A stretch of 16,312 bases of DNA. Origin: Clostridiales bacterium. Lineage in GTDB: Bacteria; Bacillota; Clostridia; Lachnospirales; Lachnospiraceae. Positions within the stretch are counted from its first letter, which is position 1. Each line of letters begins with the position of its first letter. The notes under the pieces are model-generated. The model was given only the letters and a program-made list of their open reading frames with translations, was not told where the DNA came from and did no database searches. The position numbers were made by a program, and so were the translations under genes. Shown here in pieces: positions 1-6,460 of the stretch. The stretch covers positions 1-16,312 of the forward strand of contig JAHZAR010000062.1 of assembly GCA_019423835.1 (NCBI GenBank), written 5' to 3'.

Positions 1-1309
1 ATTTCCTGTAAATGGGGTCCAGCTTCATGTATTCCAGGAAATCGTGCATCCATCCCATATTCCACTTAAAGGTAAAGCCAAGTCCGTCATCCTCCGGCCG
101 GTGTGTGACTTTGGGCCAGGCTGTGGACTCCTCGGCGATGATCATGCAGCCGTCCTTTCTCCCTGTCAGAACACTGTTCAGATGCTTGAAAAATTCGATG
201 GCTTCCAGATTCTGATTGCCTCCGTACCGGTTTGCGACCCACTCTCCGTCCTTTCTGCCGTAATCCAGATAGAGCATGGATGCCACTGCATCCACCCTCA
301 GTCCGTCTATGTGGTACTGCTCGATCCAGTAGAGGGCGTTGGCGATAAGAAAATTTTTGACCTCGTTCTTTCCGTAATCAAATACCTTTGTACCCCAGTC
401 TGGGTGCTCTCCCTTGCGGGGATCCGCGTACTCATAGAGGGGTTCCCCGTCAAATTCAGCCAGCCCATGGGCGTCTTTGGGAAAATGGGCGGGTACCCAG
501 TCCAGAATAACACCGATTCCCTTTTTATGGAGATAGTTTACAAGGTACATGAAGTCTTTGGGAGCGCCGTAGCGGGAAGTAGGGGCATAATAGCCTGTCA
601 CCTGATAGCCCCAGGAGCCGTCAAAGGGGTGCTCTGCGATCCCCATAAGCTCCACATGGGTATAGCCCATATGCCTGACATATTCGGCCAGGGCCCTGGC
701 TGCCTCTCTGTATGTATAACAGTTGTCCCGCTCCGGGCGTATGGTCTTTCGCCAGGATCCCAGATGCACCTCATAGATGGCCAGGGGAGCTTTCACAGGG
801 TCTGTCTGCTTCCTCTTTTCCATCCATGCTGAATCGCTCCAGGAAAAGCCTGTAATGTCGGCAGTTACAGAGGCAGTTCCCGGCCGGTATTCGGCACTGA
901 AGGCAAAGGGGTCAGATTTTAAGAGCAGAGAGCCTGTTTTGGTGGTAATGGCATATTTATAGAGTTCGCCCTCCCCCAAATCAGGTACAAAGGCTTCATA
1001 AATTCCCTGTCCATTGATATTTTTCATGGGATTTTTTTCAGGATTCCATCCGTTGAAATCCCCTACTACGCTTACAGACTGTGCATGGGGCGCCCATACA
1101 GCGAAGTGCATGCCGTTTTTTTTACGGCAGGTGTAAGGATGAGCTCCCATTTTCTCATATAGACGGTAATGGCGTCCCTCACCAAAGAGATAAAGGTCAA
1201 GTTCTCCGAAAAACCCCATTCCTGCTTTTGAAGTTTTTGTCTTCTGACCGGCTGGGCTTTTTGCGCACGGAGCGGTACCGGAAGATTTGACATCTGGTAT
1301 TGTGTTCAT
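1..1309 (-). CDS. glgB: 1,4-alpha-glucan branching enzyme, GlgB (3' end cut by window)
   Basis: Cytoplasmic enzyme that makes alpha-1,6 branches in glycogen by cutting an alpha-1,4 chain and transferring it. About 436 residues are visible from the ATG at 1309; full GlgB is usually 630-730, so the C-terminal part lies outside the window. Residues ~25-145 look like the CBM48 N-terminal domain (HFAVWAPHAQSVSVVGDFNGW). The GH13 barrel follows, with the GlgB signatures ELMGIAEHPFDGSWGYQVTG, ILDWVPAHFPKD and GLRVDAVASMLYLDY, whose Asp340 is the expected nucleophile. AEEST (Glu393/394) carries the acid/base and KWNMGWMHD follows. An AGGGGG ribosome binding site lies about 9 nt upstream of the ATG. 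It is the last visible gene of a minus-strand block and lies 123 bp after the amylase-family gene, which fits glycogen/maltodextrin metabolism. I reconstructed the frame by hand and saw no interruption. Confidence 0.97.
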   Translation of the reverse strand, partial: MNTIPDVKSSGTAPCAKSPAGQKTKTSKAGMGFFGELDLYLFGEGRHYRLYEKMGAHPYTCRKKNGMHFAVWAPHAQSVSVVGDFNGWNPEKNPMKNINGQGIYEAFVPDLGEGELYKYAITTKTGSLLLKSDPFAFSAEYRPGTASVTADITGFSWSDSAWMEKRKQTDPVKAPLAIYEVHLGSWRKTIRPERDNCYTYREAARALAEYVRHMGYTHVELMGIAEHPFDGSWGYQVTGYYAPTSRYGAPKDFMYLVNYLHKKGIGVILDWVPAHFPKDAHGLAEFDGEPLYEYADPRKGEHPDWGTKVFDYGKNEVKNFLIANALYWIEQYHIDGLRVDAVASMLYLDYGRKDGEWVANRYGGNQNLEAIEFFKHLNSVLTGRKDGCMIIAEESTAWPKVTHRPEDDGLGFTFKWNMGWMHDFLEYMKLDPIYRK

Positions 1310-1336
1310 AACTAAATTCCCCCTGAAATACCGGCC

Positions 1337-1378
1337 GGCAGGACGTGAAAGAATCCGATTTCCGGTGACAGTCCTGCC
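1337..1378 (-). promoter_or_regulatory. Inverted repeat between the amylase-family gene and glgB
   Basis: Arms GGCAGGAC (1337-1344) and GTCCTGCC (1371-1378) are perfect 8-bp complements around a 26-nt loop, just upstream of the glgB ribosome binding site on the minus strand. No T-run follows in the minus direction, so it does not look like a terminator. It could be an RNA hairpin influencing glgB translation or mRNA processing, or simple chance. Confidence 0.25.
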
Positions 1379-1432
1379 AATGGCCATGTTAGTAGCTCTC
1401 ATGATATGTGTACGTCTGTCTGTCCGGTTTTC

Positions 1433-2776
1433 CTAATCAGACTGCAGAGAAAAGATGAATGCGCTGTCTGCCGGCAGGACAAAATTCAGTTTGCCGTCCG
1501 TAACCGGATAGGATCTCCCGGAGAGAAGCTCTGCGGCAGATTGGAACTGGCAGGGGATGGAGAGAGCTGCCTCCCTGCCGTCATTGTTTGCAGCGATCAT
1601 GAGCTGTTCCCGGTCAGAGGAGCTTCGCAGAAACACATACTGGCGGTTAGTGAGGAAAATCTCCCGGTACTCTCCGCCGTGAAGCGGAGAATGATCTCTG
1701 TGAATCGCTCCCAGTAGACGGATATGGCCGGACAGCTCGGAGGATTCCTTTTCTGCTGCCTCCTCAGGCAGAATCCTCGGACGGAGATTCTCGTCGGAGG
1801 TACTGGTTCTTTTTCCTTCAATTCCCCACTCGCTTGCGTAGTACACAGAAGGAATTCCCGGGAGGGTGTACAGAAGCGTATAGATGAGCTTTAAGTGAGA
1901 TCTGTCAGCCAGTTTTGACGCAATCCGATCTTCATCGTGATTGTCAAGGAAGGTGTACAGGCTTCGTCCCACAGCCTGAAGCCGTTTTACGTTGTGGGCC
2001 AGCTCAAAATAGTTGTGGTCATTGTGGGCGGAATAGATACTCTTGTGCATTTCATAGTTGGTGACAGAGTGCAGCATTTCACTGCTGACCCAGCGGGCGT
2101 ATTCCCCGTGTATGACCTCTCCCATCAGCCAGAAATCAGGTTTCAGCTCACGGGAAAGGGCACGAAGCTCTTTCATAAAGGAAAAGTCCAGGACATTGGC
2201 ACAGTCCAGACGGATGCCGTCAATGTCAAATTCTGACACCCAGAACTGCACAGTGTCCATCAGATAAGATTTGACCTCCGGATTCTGAAGATTCAGGCAT
2301 GGAAGCTCATAAATGCCTCGCCAGGCCTCATAGCCGAACGGATCCCCCAGAGGACTTTGCCAGTCAAAGCTGACACCTTTATACCAGCCGGTATAGCGGG
2401 AGGAGGAGCCGTTTTGCTGAATGTCCCGGAAGGCGAAAAATTCCCTCCCTGTGTGATTGAACACGCCGTCTATGACCACGTGTATTCCGTTTTCATGGCA
2501 GGCTGAAACAAAGTCCCGGAAGTCTCTGTTTGTCCCCAGTCGTCGATCAACCAGGCGGTAGTCTCTGGTGTCGTAGCCGTGGGATACAGACTCGAAAAGA
2601 GGGCCTATGTAGATAGACGTAAAATTCATTCGCTTTAAGTGAGGAATCCAGCGGAAAAGCTCATCCATAGGAGCGGATGATTCAGTCTGTGAGGCAAAAA
2701 GATTGACCCTGGGAACGCCTGTCATTCCCAGGGGATACATGTGGTAAAAGACGCTTTTATCGTACCAGGCTGTCAT
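1433..2776 (-). CDS. GH13 alpha-amylase-family glycosidase (maltodextrin glucosidase/cyclomaltodextrinase-like)
   Basis: A 447-residue cytoplasmic enzyme (no signal peptide) expected to hydrolyse or transfer alpha-1,4-glucans or maltodextrins. The four GH13 regions are present: region I DGVFNHTG (103-110), region II GIRLDCANVLD with nucleophile Asp191, region III GEV with acid/base Glu220, and region IV FLDNHDEDR with Asp281. The N-terminus goes straight into the barrel (VFYHMYPLGM), without the extra N-terminal beta domain of neopullulanases. The end (residues ~365-447) looks like a short beta-sandwich domain C. An AGGAGG ribosome binding site sits about 9 nt upstream of the ATG. It lies between a DUF2508 gene (48 bp upstream) and glgB. 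The exact substrate cannot be read from sequence; its place beside glgB suggests a role in glycogen or maltodextrin turnover. Confidence 0.93.
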   Translation of the reverse strand: MTAWYDKSVFYHMYPLGMTGVPRVNLFASQTESSAPMDELFRWIPHLKRMNFTSIYIGPLFESVSHGYDTRDYRLVDRRLGTNRDFRDFVSACHENGIHVVIDGVFNHTGREFFAFRDIQQNGSSSRYTGWYKGVSFDWQSPLGDPFGYEAWRGIYELPCLNLQNPEVKSYLMDTVQFWVSEFDIDGIRLDCANVLDFSFMKELRALSRELKPDFWLMGEVIHGEYARWVSSEMLHSVTNYEMHKSIYSAHNDHNYFELAHNVKRLQAVGRSLYTFLDNHDEDRIASKLADRSHLKLIYTLLYTLPGIPSVYYASEWGIEGKRTSTSDENLRPRILPEEAAEKESSELSGHIRLLGAIHRDHSPLHGGEYREIFLTNRQYVFLRSSSDREQLMIAANNDGREAALSIPCQFQSAAELLSGRSYPVTDGKLNFVLPADSAFIFSLQSD

Positions 2777-2824
2777 ACTGTGTCCTCCTGTGAGTTAGTT
2801 TCGATGAGGGGCTGATAGGCTCCT

Positions 2825-3049
2825 CTAAAGCTCCTGGCTTTTAATTCGGCGCAGGAGAAACTGATAACGCAGCTGGGCTGCATTGATCTCATAAATATAG
2901 CAGTCGATAAGTACCGGATCAACTGCCTGATCAAAATGATTTCTGGCGCAGTCCATCTCTGCCATGATGCGGCGCAGCTCATCCCTTATGGCTATCGGGG
3001 AAGGTCTGGCGCCGGTCTTTCTCTCCTGTTTTGATTTCGTTTTAAGCAT
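2825..3049 (-). CDS. DUF2508 (YaaL-like) family small protein
   Basis: A 74-residue, basic, probably cytoplasmic protein of unknown function. The C-terminal half (ARNHFDQAVDPVLIDCYIYE, followed by an AQLRYQFLLRRIK stretch) resembles the DUF2508/YaaL family: a short helical protein with a conserved pattern of an acidic Asp-Pro region, then Glu, then Y-x-FLLR. The length fits the family (70-85 residues). The start at 3049 has an AAAGGAGG ribosome binding site about 8 nt upstream. It sits between an ArsR-type regulator and the amylase-family gene on the same strand. This is not the usual recombination-gene (recR) neighbourhood of yaaL, so nothing here explains its job. Family assignment is from memory of the pattern, not a search. 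Confidence 0.7.
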   Translation of the reverse strand: MLKTKSKQERKTGARPSPIAIRDELRRIMAEMDCARNHFDQAVDPVLIDCYIYEINAAQLRYQFLLRRIKSQEL

Positions 3050-3166
3050 GTATGTTTCCTCCTTTGAGCCTAGTATGGCTGGAAAAAAGAAAAAATATGT
3101 GCAGAAACGGGCAGCAGTTCAGATAAAAGGATAAACTGTTAAAAACAGGAAAAGAAACGGGCGTCC

Positions 3167-3574
3167 CTACTCATCCGGTTTTATGCCAAGGAAGGACTGG
3201 AGCCTGCGTCCCAGTCCGATCAGCTCAGCTGTGGCCTCTGAGATCGTGAGATAGTAGTAATTGCAGGTTCCCGAACGCCTGATGCCGATAAGTCCCGCCT
3301 CTTTTAGGATTTTCAGATGATGGGAGACGGCAGGCCTTGAGAGGCTTGTGTACTCTGTGATTTCCTTTACATTCAGGCCATGTCGGCTCATGTTCTCCCG
3401 GGAAAAATCTCCGCCGCAGTTTTTAGAAGCGGCTTCTGTCAGCACCTCTACGATTGTAAGCCGTATTTCATCACCCAGGGCAATGAAGAATGGCATACAC
3501 TGGTGAAATTGTTTTTTTAAATCTTCTGCTTCTGTCAGAATGGTATCCCCCCTTTGTTCCATATTCTGTTTCAA
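3167..3574 (-). CDS. ArsR-family winged-helix transcriptional regulator
   Basis: Small DNA-binding regulator. From the TTG at 3574 it would be 135 residues. The helix-turn-helix is clear at about 68-95: NVKEITEYTSLSRPAVSHHL followed by KILKEAGLI. The wing follows (GIRRSGTCNYYYLT). The metal-site motif ELCVCDL of classical arsenic sensors is absent; Cys26, Cys53 and Cys104 are scattered, so the signal is unknown. The start is uncertain. TTG3574 has no good ribosome binding site, and neither has the in-frame ATG at 3562. A strong AAAGGGGGG lies inside the reading frame (3555-3547), 5 nt before an ATT codon and 8 nt before a CTG, so the real protein may begin at 3541 or 3538. It is divergent from the transaldolase gene and followed on its own strand by the DUF2508, amylase and glgB genes, which may be its targets. 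Confidence 0.88.
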   Translation of the reverse strand: MKQNMEQRGDTILTEAEDLKKQFHQCMPFFIALGDEIRLTIVEVLTEAASKNCGGDFSRENMSRHGLNVKEITEYTSLSRPAVSHHLKILKEAGLIGIRRSGTCNYYYLTISEATAELIGLGRRLQSFLGIKPDE

Positions 3575-3601
3575 TTTCCGGGGCAGAAAACCGCCGGGCT
3601 A

Positions 3602-3625
3602 ATTGGTTTAAAAAAATGAACTAAT
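3602..3625. promoter_or_regulatory. Candidate ArsR-type operator in the divergent arsR/transaldolase region
   Basis: An imperfect palindrome: ATTGGTTTA (3602-3610), six A residues, then TGAACTAAT (3617-3625). The 9-bp arms differ at two positions. It lies 28-51 bp upstream of the longest arsR start and overlaps a TATATT hexamer on the minus strand (about 3623-3628) that could be the arsR -10. Size, position and overlap fit autoregulation, which is common for ArsR proteins, but no binding consensus was available to test it. Confidence 0.35.
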
Positions 3626-3695
3626 ATAGGGATATTTTAACACCTGGAAGAAGAAAAAGTCAATGGAAAAGGGAAAATACAGCTTCGGATTTTTA

Positions 3696-3723
3696 TTGCA
3701 AAAGAGTGTGAATGTGATAGAAT
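3696..3723 (+). promoter_or_regulatory. Candidate sigma-70-type promoter for the transaldolase gene
   Basis: TTGCAA (3696-3701) and TAGAAT (3718-3723) are 16 bp apart and match the vegetative -35 and -10 hexamers at 4/6 and 5/6 positions. Transcription would begin about 40 bp before the ATG at 3774. Confidence 0.45.
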
Positions 3724-3773
3724 AAATCTATGCGTGAAAGCTTTTGATGAGAGTCCGGTGAAAGGAGAAAGGT

Positions 3774-4430
3774 ATGAAATTTTTTATTGACACAGCAAAT
3801 GTGGATGAGATCAGAAAGGCCAATGATATGGGAATTATCTGCGGAGTTACCACAAACCCCTCTTTAATTGCCAAGGAGGGACGTGATTTTAAGCAGGTGA
3901 TTGAGGAGATTGCTTCTATTGTAGACGGGCCGATCAGCGGGGAGGTAAATGCATTCACAGCCGATGCAGAGGGGATGATTCGGGAGGGGCGTGAAATTGC
4001 TGCTATTCACCCGAATATGGTGGTGAAAATCCCTATGACAGCGGAAGGGCTGAAGGCTACCAGGGTGCTTTCCTCAGAAGGAATTAAGGTAAATGTGACG
4101 CTCATTTTCTCGGCAAATCAGGCCCTGCTGGCAGCGAGAGCAGGAGCAGCCTACGTATCGCCGTTTGTGGGAAGGCTGGATGATATTTCAGAGCCGGGGG
4201 TAGAGCTCATTGAAACCATTATGGATATTTTTGAAACCCATGGAATTGAGACGGAAGTGATTGCTGCCAGCATCCGTACAGCCATGCATGTGACACAGTG
4301 TGCACAGGCAGGGGCAGACATCGCTACAGTTCCCTATAAGGTGCTTGAGCAGATGCTTCACCATCCTCTGACGGATCAGGGAATTGTAAAGTTCCAGGCT
4401 GACTACAGAGCCGCATTCGGCGAAAAATAG
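3774..4430 (+). CDS. tal: Transaldolase, short TalC/FSA-like class
   Basis: Cytoplasmic pentose-phosphate enzyme that moves a dihydroxyacetone unit between sugar phosphates through a Schiff base. The 218 residues match the short decameric TalC/FSA class. It opens MKFFIDTANVDEI, continues GVTTNPSLIAKEG, and has the Schiff-base lysine Lys85 in VVKIPMT, then NVTLIFSANQA, YVSPFVGRLDD and the TVPYKVLEQMLHHPLTDQG end. Residue 131 is Phe. Fructose-6-phosphate aldolases of this fold have Tyr at this place and transaldolases have Phe, so transaldolase is the better call. The ribosome binding site AAAGGAG lies about 8 nt upstream of the ATG. It is monocistronic as seen here: own candidate promoter upstream, intrinsic terminator just downstream, and divergent from arsR. 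Confidence 0.96.
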   Translation: MKFFIDTANVDEIRKANDMGIICGVTTNPSLIAKEGRDFKQVIEEIASIVDGPISGEVNAFTADAEGMIREGREIAAIHPNMVVKIPMTAEGLKATRVLSSEGIKVNVTLIFSANQALLAARAGAAYVSPFVGRLDDISEPGVELIETIMDIFETHGIETEVIAASIRTAMHVTQCAQAGADIATVPYKVLEQMLHHPLTDQGIVKFQADYRAAFGEK

Positions 4431-4440
4431 AGTGTATCGG

Positions 4441-4480
4441 GCAGGCGCATTTTCTTTTTGGAGGAGATGCGCCTGCTTTA
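4441..4480 (+). terminator. Intrinsic terminator after the transaldolase gene
   Basis: Perfect 10-bp stem GCAGGCGCAT (4441-4450) with ATGCGCCTGC (4467-4476), loop of 16 nt, followed by TTTAT. It starts 10 bp after the stop codon. The T-run is short, but the strong GC stem makes termination likely. Confidence 0.8.
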
Positions 4481-4543
4481 TGATGGTCAGGAGTTGGCTT
4501 ACTTGGGGAGACTATAGAACGTTTTATTTTGCCTGAAAAGTGT

Positions 4544-4567
4544 ACAAAAAAACAGGGCTTTTTTTGT
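4544..4567. repeat. A/T-tract hairpin upstream of the tad promoter
   Basis: ACAAAAAAA (4544-4552), loop CAGGGC, TTTTTTTGT (4559-4567): a perfect 9-bp inverted repeat made almost only of A-T pairs. It lies 34 bp before the TTGACA at 4601. It may act as a curved A-tract or UP-type element, or as a weak backup terminator for transcripts passing the transaldolase terminator. No other coding or RNA signal was seen between 4481 and 4600. Confidence 0.35.
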
Positions 4568-4600
4568 CAGAAATCACAATAAAAAGTGGAAAAAAACTGC

Positions 4601-4628
4601 TTGACATTCTGAGTATGCATGACATAAT
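4601..4628 (+). promoter_or_regulatory. Strong candidate promoter of the tad cluster
   Basis: TTGACA (4601-4606, perfect -35), 16-bp spacer, CATAAT (4623-4628, 5/6 of TATAAT), preceded by A-rich DNA. It is the best vegetative promoter match in the window and lies directly upstream of the pilus genes. It implies a leader of about 290 nt. Confidence 0.65.
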
Positions 4629-4640
4629 AAGGTTACATTT

Positions 4641-4720
4641 GCAGAAGTGGAAAACAGGTTCAGAGGTATTGCCGTCTGATTCCGATGAAAGATCGAATTT
4701 GCCGTTTTCCATGCTTCTGC
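4641..4720 (+). ncRNA. Structured 5' leader element of the tad transcript (putative cis-acting RNA)
   Basis: The outer stem pairs 4641-4655 (GCAGAAGTGGAAAAC) with 4704-4720, 15 bp interrupted by a 2-nt bulge at 4712-4713. Inside are two abutting hairpins: 4660-4666 with 4672-4679 (TCAGAGG/CC.TCTGA, loop TATTG) and 4680-4686 with 4692-4697 (TTC.GAT/ATCGAA, loop GAAAG). Together they form a compact three-way junction beginning about 6 nt after the expected transcription start. More hairpins follow (GGCTG/CAGCC at 4747-4760; AGAACT/AGTTCT at 4836-4860). No coding ORF in 4629-4920 is convincing. I do not recognise it as a known riboswitch; it lacks the c-di-GMP-I (GEMM) core sequences as I remember them. 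Confidence 0.45.
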
Positions 4721-4961
4721 AGCATCATATCTTTATCATTGTTAGGGGCTGAGTGCAGCCATATCTTTACTAAAGTCTGCTATGTGGTAAATCAGTTCAG
4801 CATTTCCGCTGAGAATCTGAGAAATGGTATTCAGGAGAACTTCATTTTAAAATCAGTTCTGAAGCTGGGTTATTCCATTCAGGACGGGAGCAGAATGAGG
4901 GATCAATGAGAGGAGGTGAAAAAATGGGGAGGAGGAGATAAAGTGGATTCTGCACGCATTT

Positions 4962-5447
4962 TTGACGGCTGTGTGTCTGTGTGATTTCAGAGAGGGAAAA
5001 ATTCCGAACTCCCTCCCGGCTATGATCCTTATTTCCGGCTGTGTCTATCTGCTGATGGCGAAGGGGATGGTTTCTGCGGGAATGGCCCTGGCCGCCTGTT
5101 TTCTGGTTCTGCTGGCATTTTATCCCCTGTTCTGGTTTCGGATGATGGGAGCAGGTGACATTAAAGTAATTTCTTCCATTCCGGCCTTTCTAAACAGCAG
5201 GGAATGGCTTCAGGTAGCGGGGGGTGCCTTTGCACTGGCCGGAATTTGGTCCTTGTATATCATGGTGAGAAGAAAAAAACTGAAGGAGAGACTGGGTTAT
5301 TTTTACAGCTATGTCACAGGTTTTTTGACAACCGGGGTGAGGACACCCTACAGCGGTTTGAAAACTGATTCACGGGAAGTTCTGCGTATAGGGCCGTTTC
5401 TCTGGGCCGGTATGACTGTTTTTCTGATGAGAGGAGGAATAGGATGA
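4962..5447 (+). CDS. A24 prepilin peptidase 1 (TadV/CpaA-like), start disrupted or unusual
   Basis: Membrane aspartyl protease that removes the short leader from Flp pilin and pseudopilins. Both catalytic aspartates of the A24 family are visible: CDFREGKIPN (Asp8 from TTG4962) and MMGAGDIK (Asp66), with hydrophobic segments around them and a final one near 150-161. The TTG at 4962 lies inside the first membrane helix, so it is unlikely to be the true start. The frame stays open back to 4920 and encodes an EEEIKWILHAFLTAVC N-terminus. A strong AGGAGG and an ATG (4924) lie just upstream but one base out of frame, giving only MGRRR and a stop. One extra G in the GGGG run at 4926-4929 would give a normal start, MGEEEIKW. 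It ends in an ATGA overlap with the tadZ-like gene. Confidence 0.85.
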   Translation: MTAVCLCDFREGKIPNSLPAMILISGCVYLLMAKGMVSAGMALAACFLVLLAFYPLFWFRMMGAGDIKVISSIPAFLNSREWLQVAGGAFALAGIWSLYIMVRRKKLKERLGYFYSYVTGFLTTGVRTPYSGLKTDSREVLRIGPFLWAGMTVFLMRGGIG

Positions 5448-6460
5448 AGCGGATTCTGGCTGTATATGATATAGATCCGTTTTATGCACAGAGGTTTGCA
5501 GAGGTTGCAAACCAGAGGGAAAATATACCATTTACAGTGATGGCCTTTACCTCTGTGGAACGTCTGAAAAGCTATGCAAGAGAGCATCAGATAGAGCTTC
5601 TTCTCATCAGCAGCCAGGTAAGTCAGGAGGAAATAAGGCAGCTGGGGATAAGCAGAGTTGTTTTCCTGACAGAAGGGGAGGGGGCAGGTGCAGAATATGA
5701 GTATCCCTCTGTCTATAAGTACCAGTCAAGCGCCGGTATCATCAGGGAGGTGATGGCCTGCTACAGTGAGAAGACCAAGGAGGCCTATTACACGGAATCA
5801 GGCTCGTCTGCCAGGATTATCGGGGTATACTCGCCGGTGGGCAGATGCCTGAAAACATCGTTTGCCCTGACAATGGGACAGCTTATGGCTTCTGATAGGA
5901 GAGTGCTGTACCTTACACTGGAGGACTATTCAGGAATGGCGGTTATGACGGGAGAAGAATATAAAAGCGATCTGTCAGACGTCCTCTATTACTTCGGACA
6001 GGGAAACTTTAATCTGCTAAGGCTCAGCGGCATTGTACACTCTATTGGAAATATGGACTATATTCCTCCTGTCCGCTACCCGGAGGATCTGGCTCAGATT
6101 TCCTCCTCGGAAATGGCGGATATGATCCGGCGCCTGGCGGCAGAGAGCGGCTATGAGATTATGATTATTGATGTGGGAAATTATGGGCATCAGGCCGCTC
6201 CGCTTTTATCCGTGTGCCAGATTATCTATATGCCCGTAAAGGAGGACGGCATTTCTGCAGCTAAAATTCAGGAGTTTGAAAATTATCTGGGCAGAGTGGG
6301 AAAAAGAGAGGTTATGGAAAAGGTCAGAAAGCTGAAGCTGCCCTATCACAGAAGCTTTGGAAAAAAGGAAAATTATATTGAGCAGCTTTTATGGAGTGAG
6401 CTGGGGGATTATGTGAGGAGGCTTTTGAGAGGAGGCAGCAGTCAGAAAATTGATTTTTAG
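5444..6460 (+). CDS. tadZ: TadZ/CpaE-like MinD-ParA superfamily protein
   Basis: 338 residues. TadZ/CpaE proteins place the Tad machine, often at a pole, and have an N-terminal receiver-like domain followed by an atypical ParA/MinD ATPase domain. Both parts fit here: residues 1-105 form an alpha/beta region without an obvious phospho-acceptor pocket, and the ATPase-like domain begins near 123 (ARIIGVYSPVGRCLKTSFAL). Its P-loop keeps Gly-x-x-x-Lys137-Thr but lacks the N-terminal signature lysine and the glycines of the usual KGGxGKT. MIIDVGNYGH (Asp243) is the Walker B-like strand. Nucleotide binding is thus plausible but hydrolysis uncertain. The start overlaps the peptidase stop (ATGA), and the end overlaps the cpaF-like gene by 11 bp. 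Automated pipelines may call it a ParA family protein. Confidence 0.8.
   Translation: MKRILAVYDIDPFYAQRFAEVANQRENIPFTVMAFTSVERLKSYAREHQIELLLISSQVSQEEIRQLGISRVVFLTEGEGAGAEYEYPSVYKYQSSAGIIREVMACYSEKTKEAYYTESGSSARIIGVYSPVGRCLKTSFALTMGQLMASDRRVLYLTLEDYSGMAVMTGEEYKSDLSDVLYYFGQGNFNLLRLSGIVHSIGNMDYIPPVRYPEDLAQISSSEMADMIRRLAAESGYEIMIIDVGNYGHQAAPLLSVCQIIYMPVKEDGISAAKIQEFENYLGRVGKREVMEKVRKLKLPYHRSFGKKENYIEQLLWSELGDYVRRLLRGGSSQKIDF

Noticed and set aside
44..832. 262-codon open frame on the plus strand
   Set aside because: It is antisense to glgB, whose catalytic motifs read clearly on the minus strand; the plus-strand translation shows no family features.
4641..4720. c-di-GMP-I (GEMM) riboswitch
   Set aside because: The three-helix shape is similar, but the conserved core sequences that I remember for this class are not present.
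4540..4909. Two plus-strand frames of 70-74 codons in the tad leader
   Set aside because: They overlap the promoter and hairpins, lack good ribosome binding sites, and their compositions do not look like proteins.
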